Assembly: GCF_039822625.1 (NCBI RefSeq)
Contig: NZ_JBDLLG010000004.1
Coordinates: forward strand, 1 to 64,000
Source: Marinimicrobium locisalis
Lineage (GTDB): Bacteria > Pseudomonadota > Gammaproteobacteria > Pseudomonadales > Cellvibrionaceae
Direction: 5' to 3'
Length of the DNA: 64,000 nt
Below, piece by piece: positions 33,407 to 42,838 of the stretch. The translations under genes were made by a program, and so were the position numbers. Under the pieces are notes generated by a model. It saw only the letters and a list, made by a program, of their open reading frames with translations. It did not search any database and had not been told where the DNA came from. Positions within the stretch are counted from its first letter, which is position 1; each line of letters begins with the position of its first letter.

Positions 33407-35656
33407 CTAACGATCGATTACTTCTAAGGATATTCCGGTCTGTTTCGCCAACTCCACAAACGTCGGGAATGAAGTGGCCACATTGGTGGCGTCGAGCACA
33501 CGAATCGGCTGACTGGCTCGCAAAGCGGCGATGGCAAAGGCCATGGCGATGCGGTGGTCGTGATGGGTCACCACTTCCCCGCCCCCCATGGAGCCGCCCT
33601 GGATCACAATGCCGTCGGGTGTCGGTTTGGCGTCGATACCGAGTGTGCTCAAACCGTCAGCCATGGCCTGGATTCGGTCACTTTCCTTCACCCGCAGCTC
33701 TTCCGCACCGGTCAAGACGGTTTCGCCCTCGGCGCAGGCCGCGGCCACAAACAGAGCCGGGAACTCGTCGATGGCTAACGGCACCTGGTCCTCGGGGATG
33801 TGAATGCCTTTAAGCTGGGCATGGCGCACCCGAATGTCCGCCACCGGCTCGCCCCCCACCGTACGCTCATTGCTCAGCGTCAGATCGGCGCCCATGGCCT
33901 TGAGAATATTGATTACGCCCACCCGAGTGGGGTTAATGCCCACATGGGTCAAAGTCAGATCCGAGCCGGGCGCGATACTCGCCGCCACCATGAAGAACGT
34001 CGCCGAGGAAATATCGGCCGGCACTTCGATTTTGGTGCCTTTCAGCTCACCCCCGCCAGTCAGCTCCGACACGGCCCCCTCTTTGGTCACCGGGTAACCG
34101 AAGCCGGTCAGCATCCGCTCGGTGTGGTCCCGTGTGGGGGCGGGCTCGGTCACCCGGGTGGTGCCCTCGGCGTAAAGCCCCGCAAGCAGCACACAGGACT
34201 TCACCTGGGCACTGGCCATGGGCAGTTGGTAATCAATGCCCTTGAGCACCTGTCCCCCTTTTATCTTGAGCGGCGGACGCCCCCCTTCGGCCGCTTCAAC
34301 CACAGCCCCCATCTCGCGCAGCGGGTTGGCCACCCGGTCCATGGGGCGTTTAGCCAGGGACACATCGCCACTGATTTCGCTGTCAAAGGCTTGGCCTGCC
34401 AGAATCCCGGACATCAGCCGGATGGTGGTGCCGGAGTTGCCAATATAGAGCGGCTTTTTGGGCGCCTTTAAACCACGCAGCCCCACGCCGTGTATTTTGA
34501 CACGCCCTTCGCTGGGGCCCTCAATCACGACGCCCATATCCCGAAAGGCTTGCAGAGTAGCCAGAGCATCCTCGCCTTCCAGAAAGCCTTCCACTTCGGT
34601 GATACCCTCGGCCAACGAGCCGAGCATGATCGAGCGGTGGGAAACGGATTTATCGCCGGGAACCCGGATGGTACCGGTGACCGAGCCACCGGGTTGCAAT
34701 AAGTAGTCTATTTTTCCTGTCGTCATGGCTGGAACAAACGCCCTCTTGGCCAGAATGTTGGTGAAATGGTCGCGCGCGGTTTTGGCGCGGGTAAAAACGC
34801 CCAGCAGGTACTCGCCATCTTCCCGATCAATCGCCGAACGCAAGCGCGTCAGATTGTCGATAAACAAATCCAGGGAGTCGAGCACCGCCGTCCGATTGGC
34901 TTTCATGATGTCGTGCCACATGACCGGATCACTGGAGGCAATGCGGGTGAAGTCCCGAAAACCGCCAGCGGCATAGCGGAAAATGTTCGGGTTGCCAATA
35001 TCTTCGGCCAGGGTGTCCACCAGCGAATAGGCAATGGCGTGAGGCAGGTGACTGGTGGCGCCGAGCACCTGGTCGTGCTCTTCCACCGACATATCCAGTA
35101 CCTCGGCCCCCACCGCCTGCCACATTCCTCTTACACGCTCCAGGTGGGCCGCCCCGGTGTCTGGTAAGGGGGTGAGGATAACGCGATGTTGCTCGTAGAG
35201 GTCCGGGTTGGAGGCGGTAACGCCGCTGCGTTCGGAGCCGGCGATCGGATGTCCCAGCACCACTTGCGGCGGCATTTCACCGTAGACCGACTCGACAGCG
35301 GCTTTAATACTGCCCTTCACGCTGGCGCCGTCCGTCACGGTGACGTCACTGGAAACCTGCCGACGAACATCCGATAGAACGCTCTCTACCGCTAGCGTGG
35401 GGACGGCGACGAAGATGACATCGCCCTGCCCCAGTTCGGGAGCCACGGCATCAAGAGAGGCGACCACACGATCCACCACGCCCAGCTCCAGCGCCTTGCG
35501 GCCCGCTTCCGCGCGGCGGACAATGCCGATGGTTTCCCGACACACACCGCGGCGGCGCAAGCCGGCTGCCAGGCTGCCCCCGATGAGGCCGAGACCGATG
35601 ACGACCAGTTTGCCAATCAGCGGCCGGCCCTTGTCCGAGTGAGCATCCTCCGTCAT
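33407..35656 (-). CDS. tyrA-aroA: Prephenate dehydrogenase / EPSP synthase fusion (TyrA-AroA)
   Basis: Bifunctional protein of 749 residues in aromatic amino acid synthesis. Residues 1-290 are an NAD-dependent prephenate dehydrogenase (LVVIGLGLIGGSLAAGLRRR, VVLGHPIAGSERSGV). From about residue 305 comes 3-phosphoshikimate 1-carboxyvinyltransferase (VPGDKSVSHRSIMLGSLA, YIGNSGTTIRLMSGILAG, ELRVKESDRIQAMADGL). The same fusion occurs in Pseudomonas. The open frame extends to 35968, but its first 104 codons are pheA read out of frame; the ATG at 35656 lies 22 bases after pheA. The hisC copy often found between pheA and tyrA is absent. Confidence 0.95.
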   Translation of the reverse strand: MTEDAHSDKGRPLIGKLVVIGLGLIGGSLAAGLRRRGVCRETIGIVRRAEAGRKALELGVVDRVVASLDAVAPELGQGDVIFVAVPTLAVESVLSDVRRQVSSDVTVTDGASVKGSIKAAVESVYGEMPPQVVLGHPIAGSERSGVTASNPDLYEQHRVILTPLPDTGAAHLERVRGMWQAVGAEVLDMSVEEHDQVLGATSHLPHAIAYSLVDTLAEDIGNPNIFRYAAGGFRDFTRIASSDPVMWHDIMKANRTAVLDSLDLFIDNLTRLRSAIDREDGEYLLGVFTRAKTARDHFTNILAKRAFVPAMTTGKIDYLLQPGGSVTGTIRVPGDKSVSHRSIMLGSLAEGITEVEGFLEGEDALATLQAFRDMGVVIEGPSEGRVKIHGVGLRGLKAPKKPLYIGNSGTTIRLMSGILAGQAFDSEISGDVSLAKRPMDRVANPLREMGAVVEAAEGGRPPLKIKGGQVLKGIDYQLPMASAQVKSCVLLAGLYAEGTTRVTEPAPTRDHTERMLTGFGYPVTKEGAVSELTGGGELKGTKIEVPADISSATFFMVAASIAPGSDLTLTHVGINPTRVGVINILKAMGADLTLSNERTVGGEPVADIRVRHAQLKGIHIPEDQVPLAIDEFPALFVAAACAEGETVLTGAEELRVKESDRIQAMADGLSTLGIDAKPTPDGIVIQGGSMGGGEVVTHHDHRIAMAFAIAALRASQPIRVLDATNVATSFPTFVELAKQTGISLEVIDR

Positions 35657-35678
35657 GGCGAGCTTCCCGTCATGGCCA

Positions 35679-36782
35679 TTAGAGTACCGCTTTGGGGTAG
35701 GACCCCAGCAGTTTGAGATCCGCCGCCCGAGAGGAAACTTCGCCCAGCACCTTGCTGACCTCCGGGTCGTCCGCATGGCCACTGAAGTCGATGAAGAACA
35801 CGTACGTCCAGGCGCCGGTGCGCGACGGGCGGGACTCGACCCGAGTAAGGTCCAGGTTGAGCCGATGGAAAGGCTCCAACAAATTGTGCAGGGCTCCGGG
35901 CTCATTGCGCATGGCCACCACCAGGGAGGTTTTATCATCCCCGCTGGGAGGTACCGACTCGGTGCCAATAATCAGAAACCGGGTGGAGTTATCCGGCTCG
36001 TCTTCGATTTTTTCCGCCAGCATGGTCAAACCGTACAGCTCCGCCGCCATGCCGCCGGCGATAGCCGCCGCGTTCCACTCCCCTTTCAGCCGTCGCGCCG
36101 CTTCGGCATTGCTGCTGACCGCGACTCGCTCCGCCTTCGGGTAATGGGCGTCCAGCCACTTGCGGCATTGAGCCAGAGACTGGGCGTGGGAATAGATTCG
36201 GGTGATGCTGCCGACGTTGGTGACATCCGAAATCAGCAGGTTCTGGTGGATACGCAGCTCCACCTCCCCGCAGATTTTGAGGTTGGAGGTCATGAAATTG
36301 TCCAACGTGTGGTTGACCACCCCTTCGGTGGAATTCTCAACCGGCACCACGCCGTAGTTGACCGCCCCGGCTTCCACTTCACGAAAGACTTCATCAATAG
36401 CGGGGAATGGCAGCGACACCGCCGAATGGCCGAAATGTTTGAGCGCCGCCTGCTGGGTAAAGGTGCCCTCTGGCCCCAAAAACGCGACCTTAATCGGCTG
36501 CTCCAGCGCCAGACAGGCGGACATGATTTCCCGAAACAGGCGGGCCATTTCCTCGTTACTCAAGGGCCCCTGGTTGCGCTCCATGGCCTTGCGCAAAACC
36601 TGCGCCTCGCGCTCCGGGCGGTAAAAGCTCTGGTTGGCGTCGGCCTCCGGCACCTCCCCCGCTTTCTTCACATCCGCCACTTCCTGAGCGCAGCTGGCCC
36701 GCTCGGAAATCAGCTTCCCGATCTGATCATCAATATGATCAATACGATCACGCAACGCTTTGAGCTTATCGGATTCACTCAT
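35679..36782 (-). CDS. pheA: Chorismate mutase / prephenate dehydratase (P-protein)
   Basis: Bifunctional phenylalanine-branch enzyme of 367 residues. Residues 1-90 are an AroQ chorismate mutase (LKALRDRIDHIDDQIGKLIS), 95-275 the prephenate dehydratase (FLGPEGTFTQQAALKHFG, GVVPVENSTEGVVNHTLD, and TRFLIIGT near the end), and 285-360 an ACT regulatory domain with the ESRPSR motif that binds phenylalanine. It begins 5 bases after gyrA; serC, often between them, is missing. Confidence 0.97.
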   Translation of the reverse strand: MSESDKLKALRDRIDHIDDQIGKLISERASCAQEVADVKKAGEVPEADANQSFYRPEREAQVLRKAMERNQGPLSNEEMARLFREIMSACLALEQPIKVAFLGPEGTFTQQAALKHFGHSAVSLPFPAIDEVFREVEAGAVNYGVVPVENSTEGVVNHTLDNFMTSNLKICGEVELRIHQNLLISDVTNVGSITRIYSHAQSLAQCRKWLDAHYPKAERVAVSSNAEAARRLKGEWNAAAIAGGMAAELYGLTMLAEKIEDEPDNSTRFLIIGTESVPPSGDDKTSLVVAMRNEPGALHNLLEPFHRLNLDLTRVESRPSRTGAWTYVFFIDFSGHADDPEVSKVLGEVSSRAADLKLLGSYPKAVL

Positions 36783-36787
36783 ACCAA

Positions 36788-39364
36788 TTATTCGTCTCCG
36801 CCCTCATCTTCTTCTACCAGAGACTCGCCACTGTCTTCGTCCTCTTCAATGCGCTCAACTCCGCGCAAATGCTCACTTTCTTTCAGTCGAATCAGACGCA
36901 CGCCCTGGGTGTTACGGCTCAACACCGAGACTTCGTCCACTCGGGTGCGTACTAGGGTGCCTTGGTCGGAAATCAGCATAATTTCTTCACCGTCGAGTAC
37001 CTGCACGGCACCGACCAGCGCCCCGTTGCGCTCAGTGGTCTGCATGCCGATCACGCCCTGGGCACCGCGACCCTTGGTGGGGAACTCTTCAACCGGGGTG
37101 CGTTTACCATAGCCTTGCTCGCTCACGGTAAGCACCTGCCCGCCTTCCTGCGGAATAACCATGCCCACCACTTCGTGCTCATCATCCATGCGGATGCCGC
37201 GCACGCCGCGGGATACTCGACCCATGGCGCGGACATTGGACTCTTTAAAACGCACTGCCTTACCGCTGCTGGAGAGCAACATCACGTCGCACTCACCGTT
37301 GGTGACCGCGGTAAAAGACAACGAGTCGCCCTCGTCCAGTTCGATGGCTTTCAGGCCGACACTGCGCTGGCGGGAGAACTGATCCAGGGAGGTTTTCTTC
37401 ACGGTACCGCGACGGGTTGCCATAAAGATAAAGTGGTCGGCGTCGTAGTTCTTCACCGGCAATATTGAGGTGATGCGCTCGCCGTCTTCCAACGGCAGCA
37501 GGTTCACCACCGGGCGACCGCGGGACTGACGTCCGGCCACCGGAATCATATAGACCTTGAGCCAGTATACTTTGCCGGCGTTGGTGAAACACAAGATGGT
37601 GTCGTGGGTACTGGCAATCAGCAGGTGCTCGACAAAATCCTCATCCTTCACCGAGGTGGCGGATTTGCCCATGCCGCCCCGGCGCTGGGCCTGGTAATCG
37701 TCCAGCGGCTGGCTCTTGGCATAACCGTTGTGAGAAATGGTCACCACTCGGTTTTCTTCGGCGATCAGATCTTCGGTGGTCAAGTCCAGTGTCGAGGCGG
37801 TAATTTCGGTGCGACGATCATCGCCGTAATCCCGCATTACCTGCTCAAGTTCTTCGCGAATCACTTCCAGCAAGCGCTCGGGGTCGTTGAGAATCTCCAG
37901 GAAGCCGGCAATCTGCTCCAGTTTTTCTTCGTACTCGGCCAGCAGCTTGTCATGCTCCATGCCGGTCAAGCGGTGCAGGCGTAAATCCAAAATTGCCTGA
38001 GCCTGGGCCGGCGACAGGTAGTAGCGCCCGTCGTGAACACCAAATTGCTCGCCCAGGTCCTCGGGCTTGCAGGCGTCATCACCCGCGCGCTCGAGGAAAG
38101 CGCTCATCTCGCTGGTTTCCCAGCCGCGAGTCATCAGCCCCTCTTTGGCTTCCGCCGGCGAGGGGGAGGCCTTGATCAACTCAATGACCGGGTCGATATT
38201 GGCGATGGCCATCGCCAGGCCTTCCAGAATATGCCCGCGCTCGCGCGCCTTACGCAGCAAGTAAACAGTGCGGCGGGTGACCACTTCGCGGCGGTGGCGA
38301 ACAAAGGCTTCCAGCAGTTGCTTCAGATTGAGCAGCTTGGGCTGGCCGTCCACCAGGGCGACCATGTTGATACCAAATACGGTTTGCAGCTGGGTCTGAG
38401 CATAGAGGTTGTTCAGCAGCACTTCCGCCGACTCGTTGCGCTTGACCTCGATCACCACGCGCAGGCCGTCCTTGTCCGACTCGTCCCGCAGCTCACTGAT
38501 ACCGTCAATTTTCTTGTCTTTCACCAGCTCGGCGATCTTTTCGATCAACCGGGCCTTGTTCAACTGGTAGGGAATCTCGGAGATGATGATGGTCTCGCGA
38601 CCGGTCTTGGCATCTTCCTCGACTTCCGCCTGGGCGCGCACATAGATGCGCCCCCGGCCGGTCCGGTAGGCCTGAACAATACCCGCCCGGCCATTAATCA
38701 TGGCGGCGGTCGGGAAATCCGGCCCTGGAATGTGCTCCATCAACTCATCGATGGTGATCTCTTCATTATCGATCAGGGCCAGGCAGCCGCGCACCACCTC
38801 TTTGAGGTTATGTGGCGGAATGTTGGTGGCCATGCCCACCGCAATACCCGAGGAGCCGTTTACCAGCAGGTTGGGGATGCGGGTGGGCAGGACGTCCGGA
38901 ATACGTTCGGTGCCGTCGTAGTTGTCGACGAAGTCCACCGTCTCTTTGTCCAGGTCGGCCAGCAAGTCGTGAGCGATCTTGGCCATGCGCACTTCGGTGT
39001 AACGCATGGCGGCGGCGCTGTCCCCGTCGATCGAACCAAAGTTCCCCTGCCCGTCCACCAGCGTGTAGCGCAGCGAGAAAGGCTGGGCCATACGGACCAC
39101 GGTGTCATAGACGGCCGAATCACCGTGCGGGTGGTATTTACCGATCACGTCCCCCACCACACGGGCGGACTTGAGGTAAGGCTTATTCCAGTCGTTTTTG
39201 AGCTCGCTCATGGCGAAAAGCACGCGCCGGTGCACGGGCTTCAGACCATCGCGGACATCGGGCAGCGCCCGGCCCACAATGACGCTCATGGCATAGTCGA
39301 GGTAGGACTGTTTGAGTTCGTCTTCGATATTGACGGGTGAAACTTCTTTCGCTAATTCGCCCAT
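36788..39364 (-). CDS. gyrA: DNA gyrase subunit A
   Basis: 858-residue type II topoisomerase subunit. Starting at ATG 39364 the numbering falls in register with E. coli: the quinolone pocket reads HPHGDSAVYDTVVRM with Ser83 and Asp87, and the catalytic tyrosine is Tyr122 in AAAMRYTEVRM. That register is why I prefer this start to the in-frame one at 39412. The C-terminal beta-pinwheel has GQGVIGM-type repeats and QRRGGMGKSA. The acidic tail EEDEDSGESLVEEDEGGDE is typical. Sequence at the resistance positions is wild type. Confidence 0.97.
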   Translation of the reverse strand: MGELAKEVSPVNIEDELKQSYLDYAMSVIVGRALPDVRDGLKPVHRRVLFAMSELKNDWNKPYLKSARVVGDVIGKYHPHGDSAVYDTVVRMAQPFSLRYTLVDGQGNFGSIDGDSAAAMRYTEVRMAKIAHDLLADLDKETVDFVDNYDGTERIPDVLPTRIPNLLVNGSSGIAVGMATNIPPHNLKEVVRGCLALIDNEEITIDELMEHIPGPDFPTAAMINGRAGIVQAYRTGRGRIYVRAQAEVEEDAKTGRETIIISEIPYQLNKARLIEKIAELVKDKKIDGISELRDESDKDGLRVVIEVKRNESAEVLLNNLYAQTQLQTVFGINMVALVDGQPKLLNLKQLLEAFVRHRREVVTRRTVYLLRKARERGHILEGLAMAIANIDPVIELIKASPSPAEAKEGLMTRGWETSEMSAFLERAGDDACKPEDLGEQFGVHDGRYYLSPAQAQAILDLRLHRLTGMEHDKLLAEYEEKLEQIAGFLEILNDPERLLEVIREELEQVMRDYGDDRRTEITASTLDLTTEDLIAEENRVVTISHNGYAKSQPLDDYQAQRRGGMGKSATSVKDEDFVEHLLIASTHDTILCFTNAGKVYWLKVYMIPVAGRQSRGRPVVNLLPLEDGERITSILPVKNYDADHFIFMATRRGTVKKTSLDQFSRQRSVGLKAIELDEGDSLSFTAVTNGECDVMLLSSSGKAVRFKESNVRAMGRVSRGVRGIRMDDEHEVVGMVIPQEGGQVLTVSEQGYGKRTPVEEFPTKGRGAQGVIGMQTTERNGALVGAVQVLDGEEIMLISDQGTLVRTRVDEVSVLSRNTQGVRLIRLKESEHLRGVERIEEDEDSGESLVEEDEGGDE

Positions 39365-39710
39365 GGACTCGCTGAGTTCCTTATTATCAAACGTCGGAAG
39401 AGCGGCCACCACGACGGCGTGGCCTATCTCGGCGGCCGGAGCCCCGGCGGGCCCTGTTAGCGCCCGCCACAGGCCCCTGAGGCCTACCGCACAAAGGGCG
39501 GAATATTACCACAAAAACGGGCTAAGGGGGTGATTTCAGGGCGTTTTTCAGGCAAGCTGCGCCTTGCCGCCGGGGCGGAGGCCAGATCCAGGAAGGTGCG
39601 GCTTTGACGTTCTGCATGCCGCCGGGCTTGAGGGTATACTGGCCGGCTCGGGGTAAGCCCGGTCTTGGACGAACCCCGGTCTTGGACGAATGATGTACAC
39701 AGGATTCTCT
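39365..39710. other. Divergent promoter region between gyrA and mtaD
   Basis: No gene. The left part is GC-rich (likely gyrA leader), the middle AT-richer with a gyrA promoter candidate. A short tandem repeat (CGGTCTTGGACGAA twice, 39660-39690) lies just before mtaD. Confidence 0.5.
39503..39511 (-). promoter_or_regulatory. Candidate extended -10 promoter for gyrA
   Basis: On the minus strand TGGTAATAT fits an extended -10 element, about 140 bases before the gyrA ATG. There is no clear -35 hexamer. Confidence 0.35.
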
Positions 39711-41030
39711 ATGCCAGCTCCCGAAACCGTCAGCTTGATCATCAACGCCCGCTGGATCGCACCAGTCATCCCTGAGGACCGGGTTTTTGAAAACTGCGCG
39801 CTGGTCATCCACAAGGGGCTGATCCAGGCACTGGTCCCCCAGGAAGAAGCCGCCAAGCGCTACAGCGCCGAGCAGGAGGTGTACCTGGGGAACCACTTGG
39901 TCATCCCCGGCCTGATCAACGCCCACGGGCACGCTGCCATGAGCCTATTGCGTGGCTACGCCGACGACCGCCCCCTAAAAACCTGGCTCGAAGAGCACAT
40001 TTGGCCCGCCGAGGACCAGTGGCTGAGCGAGGACATGGTGCGCGACGGCGCCGAGCTGGCGATGGCGGAAATGATTCGTTCGGGCACCACCTGCTTTAGC
40101 GACATGTACTTTTTCCCCGAGCAAGTCGCCCAGGTAGCTCAGCAGGCCCACATGCGGGCGCAAGTGAACTTTCCGATTTTCGATGCGCCCAGCGCCTGGG
40201 GCCAAGGCCCGGAAGATTACTTCCGCAAAGGCCTGGCACTTCACGATGACTTTCGCGCCAGCCAGCTGATTCAAATCGGGTTCGGCCCCCATGCCCCCTA
40301 CACCCTCTCCGACGAACCGCTCCAGCGGGTGGCCACGCTGGCCCAGGAACTGGACGCCACGGTACAGATTCACCTGCACGAAACGGCTCAGGAAGTTGAG
40401 GAGTCCATCCAGCAGCACGGCAAACGCCCCATACAGCGTCTAGCGGACCTGGGGCTGCTCACACCCCTGACCCAGTGCGTACACATGACCCAGGTGGATG
40501 ACTCCGACCTCGCCCTCCTTAAAGAGAGCGGCGCACAGGTCATTCATTGTCCCGAGTCCAACCTCAAGCTGGCGAGCGGCTTTTGTCCGGTTCAGAAATT
40601 GCTGGAGGCCGGAATCAACGTCGCCCTGGGCACCGATGGCGCCGCCAGCAATAATGACCTTGACCTGCTGAGCGAAATGAAAACGGCCGCCCTGCTCGCC
40701 AAGGCCGTCTCCGGCTCGCCCGAGGCGGTGAATGCGCACACCGCGCTGCGCATGGCAACACTGAACGGGGCTCGCGCCCTGGGGCTGGAAGATCAAATCG
40801 GCAGCCTTGAGGTGGGAAAGTCAGCCGACATTACCGCCATTGAACTGAGCGATCTACCCTCTCAGCCCGTACATCACCCGGTCTCACAATTGGTCTATAC
40901 CAATTCCGGCCACAAAGTCAGCCACGTATGGGTCACCGGCCGCGCGCTCATGTTGAGCCGGCAGCTACAAACACTCAATGAGCGGGAGCTGATAGGCAAG
41001 GCACGCTGGTGGGGCAAACAGATCGGATAG
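39711..41030 (+). CDS. mtaD: TRZ/ATZ-family amidohydrolase, probable 5'-methylthioadenosine/S-adenosylhomocysteine deaminase
   Basis: 439-residue metal-dependent amidohydrolase. Metal ligands are visible as INAHGHAAMSLLRG, IHLHETAQEVEES, VIHCPESNLKLASGF and ALGTDGAASNNDLDL. The family deaminates adenine nucleoside derivatives; in Pseudomonas the orthologue sits in the same gyrA-mtaD-ubiG-mupP order, which supports the call. Start at 39711 has AGGA six bases upstream; an in-frame ATG at 39690 is less well placed. Confidence 0.88.
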   Translation: MPAPETVSLIINARWIAPVIPEDRVFENCALVIHKGLIQALVPQEEAAKRYSAEQEVYLGNHLVIPGLINAHGHAAMSLLRGYADDRPLKTWLEEHIWPAEDQWLSEDMVRDGAELAMAEMIRSGTTCFSDMYFFPEQVAQVAQQAHMRAQVNFPIFDAPSAWGQGPEDYFRKGLALHDDFRASQLIQIGFGPHAPYTLSDEPLQRVATLAQELDATVQIHLHETAQEVEESIQQHGKRPIQRLADLGLLTPLTQCVHMTQVDDSDLALLKESGAQVIHCPESNLKLASGFCPVQKLLEAGINVALGTDGAASNNDLDLLSEMKTAALLAKAVSGSPEAVNAHTALRMATLNGARALGLEDQIGSLEVGKSADITAIELSDLPSQPVHHPVSQLVYTNSGHKVSHVWVTGRALMLSRQLQTLNERELIGKARWWGKQIG

Positions 41031-41055
41031 CTACTTTACCGTCGGGAGAAATGAA

Positions 41056-41757
41056 ATGAGCAATGTCGACGCGGCGGAAGTCGCCAAATTCGAAGCCCTG
41101 GCCAGCCGCTGGTGGGACCGGGAAAGTGAGTTCAAACCCCTGCACGACATCAATCCGTTGCGCGCCAATTTCATCGACGAACATTCGCCGGTGGCGGGGA
41201 AAAAAGTGCTGGATGTGGGCTGCGGCGGAGGCATCCTGGCCGAAGCGCTGGCCCAACGCGGTGCCGAGGTGACCGGTATCGACATGGGCGAGGCCCCGCT
41301 GGGCGTGGCCCGCCTGCATGCTCAGGAATCCGGCCTGAGCATTGACTACCGCCAGATCACCGCCGAAGCCATGGCCGAAGAGGCCCCCGGCCAGTTCGAC
41401 GTGGTGACCTGCCTGGAGATGCTCGAACACGTGCCCGACCCCGCCTCGGTTATCGAGGCCTGCGCCCGACTGGTCAAACCCGGGGGCCACGTCTATTTCT
41501 CCACCATCAACCGCAACCCGAAATCCTACGTGTTCGCCATTATCGGCGCGGAGTATGTGCTGCAACTGCTGCCGCGCGGCACCCACGACTATCGCAAATT
41601 CATCCGGCCCTCAGAGCTGTCCCGCTGGATGCGCGCGGCCAACCTGGAACTCAAAGTCCTAACCGGTATGACGTATAATCCCTTGACCAAGCGGTACAAA
41701 CTGGACAAGCATGATGTCAGCGTCAATTACTTGCTCCACGCCCGGCACGTGGGTTAA
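41056..41757 (+). CDS. ubiG: Ubiquinone biosynthesis O-methyltransferase
   Basis: 233-residue SAM-dependent enzyme carrying out both O-methylations of ubiquinone synthesis. The SAM-binding loop is VLDVGCGGGILAEALAQRG, with DVVTCLEMLEHVPDP and GGHVYFSTINRNPKSYVFAI downstream, and an N-terminal FEALASRWWD typical of UbiG. It follows mtaD by 25 bases with GGGAG before the ATG. Confidence 0.96.
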   Translation: MSNVDAAEVAKFEALASRWWDRESEFKPLHDINPLRANFIDEHSPVAGKKVLDVGCGGGILAEALAQRGAEVTGIDMGEAPLGVARLHAQESGLSIDYRQITAEAMAEEAPGQFDVVTCLEMLEHVPDPASVIEACARLVKPGGHVYFSTINRNPKSYVFAIIGAEYVLQLLPRGTHDYRKFIRPSELSRWMRAANLELKVLTGMTYNPLTKRYKLDKHDVSVNYLLHARHVG

Positions 41758-41786
41758 GCCAGCGTCCATACAACAGAAGTTTTTCA

Positions 41787-42479
41787 ATGACCTTATCCAA
41801 AAATATCCGCGCCGTTCTCTTTGACCTGGACGGCACTCTGCTGGACACCGCCCCGGATTTCGTGGTGGTGGTCAACCGGCTCCTGGCGGAATACGACCGC
41901 CCACCCCTTCCGGCCGAAACCATCCGGCGCAGTGTCTCCAATGGCGCGCGCGCGCTGGTGTGCCTGGCCTTTAACATCGACCCTGAGCACACCGATTTCG
42001 AGCCTTTGCGCGTGCGGTTACTGGAAATTTACAGTGAACATTTGGCCGTACACACGGCATTGTTTCCGGGACTGCAGGAGGTGCTGGACCAGCTGAACGA
42101 GTGGAGCATTCCCTGGGGCATTGCGACCAATAAACCGGCGGCGTTTACCATACCGCTGATGGAGCAGTTGGATTTGAAGCCGGCATGCGAGTGTATTATT
42201 TGTCCGGATCATGTCGCGGAGCGCAAGCCGCATCCGGAGTCGCTGCTGTTGGCGGCAAAGAATTTGGGCTGTGAGCCGGAGCATATTGTTTACGTTGGAG
42301 ATCACCGGCGGGATATTGAGTGCGGTCAGCAGGCGGGCTCGGTGACGATTGCGGCGGCCTATGGTTATATCGAAGACGACGATGATGTGGATTCGTGGGG
42401 CGCCGATTACCGAGTGGAGCACGGATCGGAGATTCTGGGGATTTTGAGGGGCTTGGTTGAGCCTTTGGTCGAAGCTTAG
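41787..42479 (+). CDS. mupP: HAD phosphatase, MupP-like (N-acetylmuramic acid 6-phosphate phosphatase) or phosphoglycolate phosphatase
   Basis: 230-residue HAD-superfamily hydrolase: motif I VLFDLDGTLLDTAPDFV, motif II GIATNKPA, motif III with KPHPESLLLAAKNLG, motif IV VGDHRRDIECGQQAG. On sequence alone it is Gph-like; its place between ubiG and the YciK-type gene is the setting of Pseudomonas mupP, which recycles cell-wall MurNAc-6-phosphate. I therefore favour that role. Confidence 0.8.
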   Translation: MTLSKNIRAVLFDLDGTLLDTAPDFVVVVNRLLAEYDRPPLPAETIRRSVSNGARALVCLAFNIDPEHTDFEPLRVRLLEIYSEHLAVHTALFPGLQEVLDQLNEWSIPWGIATNKPAAFTIPLMEQLDLKPACECIICPDHVAERKPHPESLLLAAKNLGCEPEHIVYVGDHRRDIECGQQAGSVTIAAAYGYIEDDDDVDSWGADYRVEHGSEILGILRGLVEPLVEA

Positions 42480-42498
42480 GGTTTGCTCGTCGGAGTCC

Positions 42499-42610
42499 GG
42501 TCCGGGGTGGTGTGTACCCGTTGGAGACCCGCCGTGGATACATCCCTGTAGGCTTCTCATCGGCATCCATGCCTCAGAGAGTCTCCAACGGGTACACACC
42601 ACCCCGGACC
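42499..42610. repeat. Palindromic element, copy 1 of the mupP-yciK pair
   Basis: Two perfect 30-bp inverted arms (42499-42528 and 42581-42610) around a 52-base core (42529-42580). The arm reads inward to GTTGGAGAC and is not shared with other copies. The core begins CCGCCGTGGATACATCC, includes a TACA/TGTA hairpin with loop TCCC and a GGCAT/ATGCC hairpin with loop CC, and ends CTCAGAGA. Confidence 0.92.
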
Positions 42611-42672
42611 TCAGTGCCAATAGCGACCGATCAACGAGTCGTCACCCTACAAAAATTAGGTTGTGGCAATGA

Positions 42673-42786
42673 GGTGCGGAGAGGGGGTATACCGTTCATC
42701 GACTCTCTGAGGCATGGATGCCGATGAGAAGCCCCCATGGATGGGTTCACGGCGGGTCGATGAACGGTATACCCCCTCTCCGCACC
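42673..42786. repeat. Palindromic element, copy 2 of the mupP-yciK pair
   Basis: Perfect 31-bp inverted arms (42673-42703 and 42756-42786) around a 52-base core in reverse orientation relative to the first copy. The arm (running through GGTATACC-type sequence) differs completely from that of the neighbour. The core matches except that TACA/TGTA is replaced by CCCAT/ATGGG, keeping the hairpin paired. Together the two copies fill most of the 359-base gap between mupP and the SDR gene. Confidence 0.92.
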
Positions 42787-42838
42787 GGGCTAGACGCAAG
42801 CACAAAAGCTGAAACGTATATTGGAAAAGAGTTAACAC

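Noticed and set aside
35657..35968. N-terminal extension of the tyrA-aroA frame
   Set aside because: These 104 codons are the pheA 3' end read in another frame; the dehydrogenase domain begins after the ATG at 35656.
38033..39340. 435-codon plus-strand frame opposite gyrA, and similar long frames opposite cobN, flhA, cheA, tyrA-aroA and pheA
   Set aside because: All lie entirely antisense to confident genes and have His/Gln/Arg-rich composition typical of shadow frames.
42196..42570. Minus-strand frames of 124 and 200 codons over mupP and the repeat
   Set aside because: They run antisense through mupP into a palindrome; no family resemblance.
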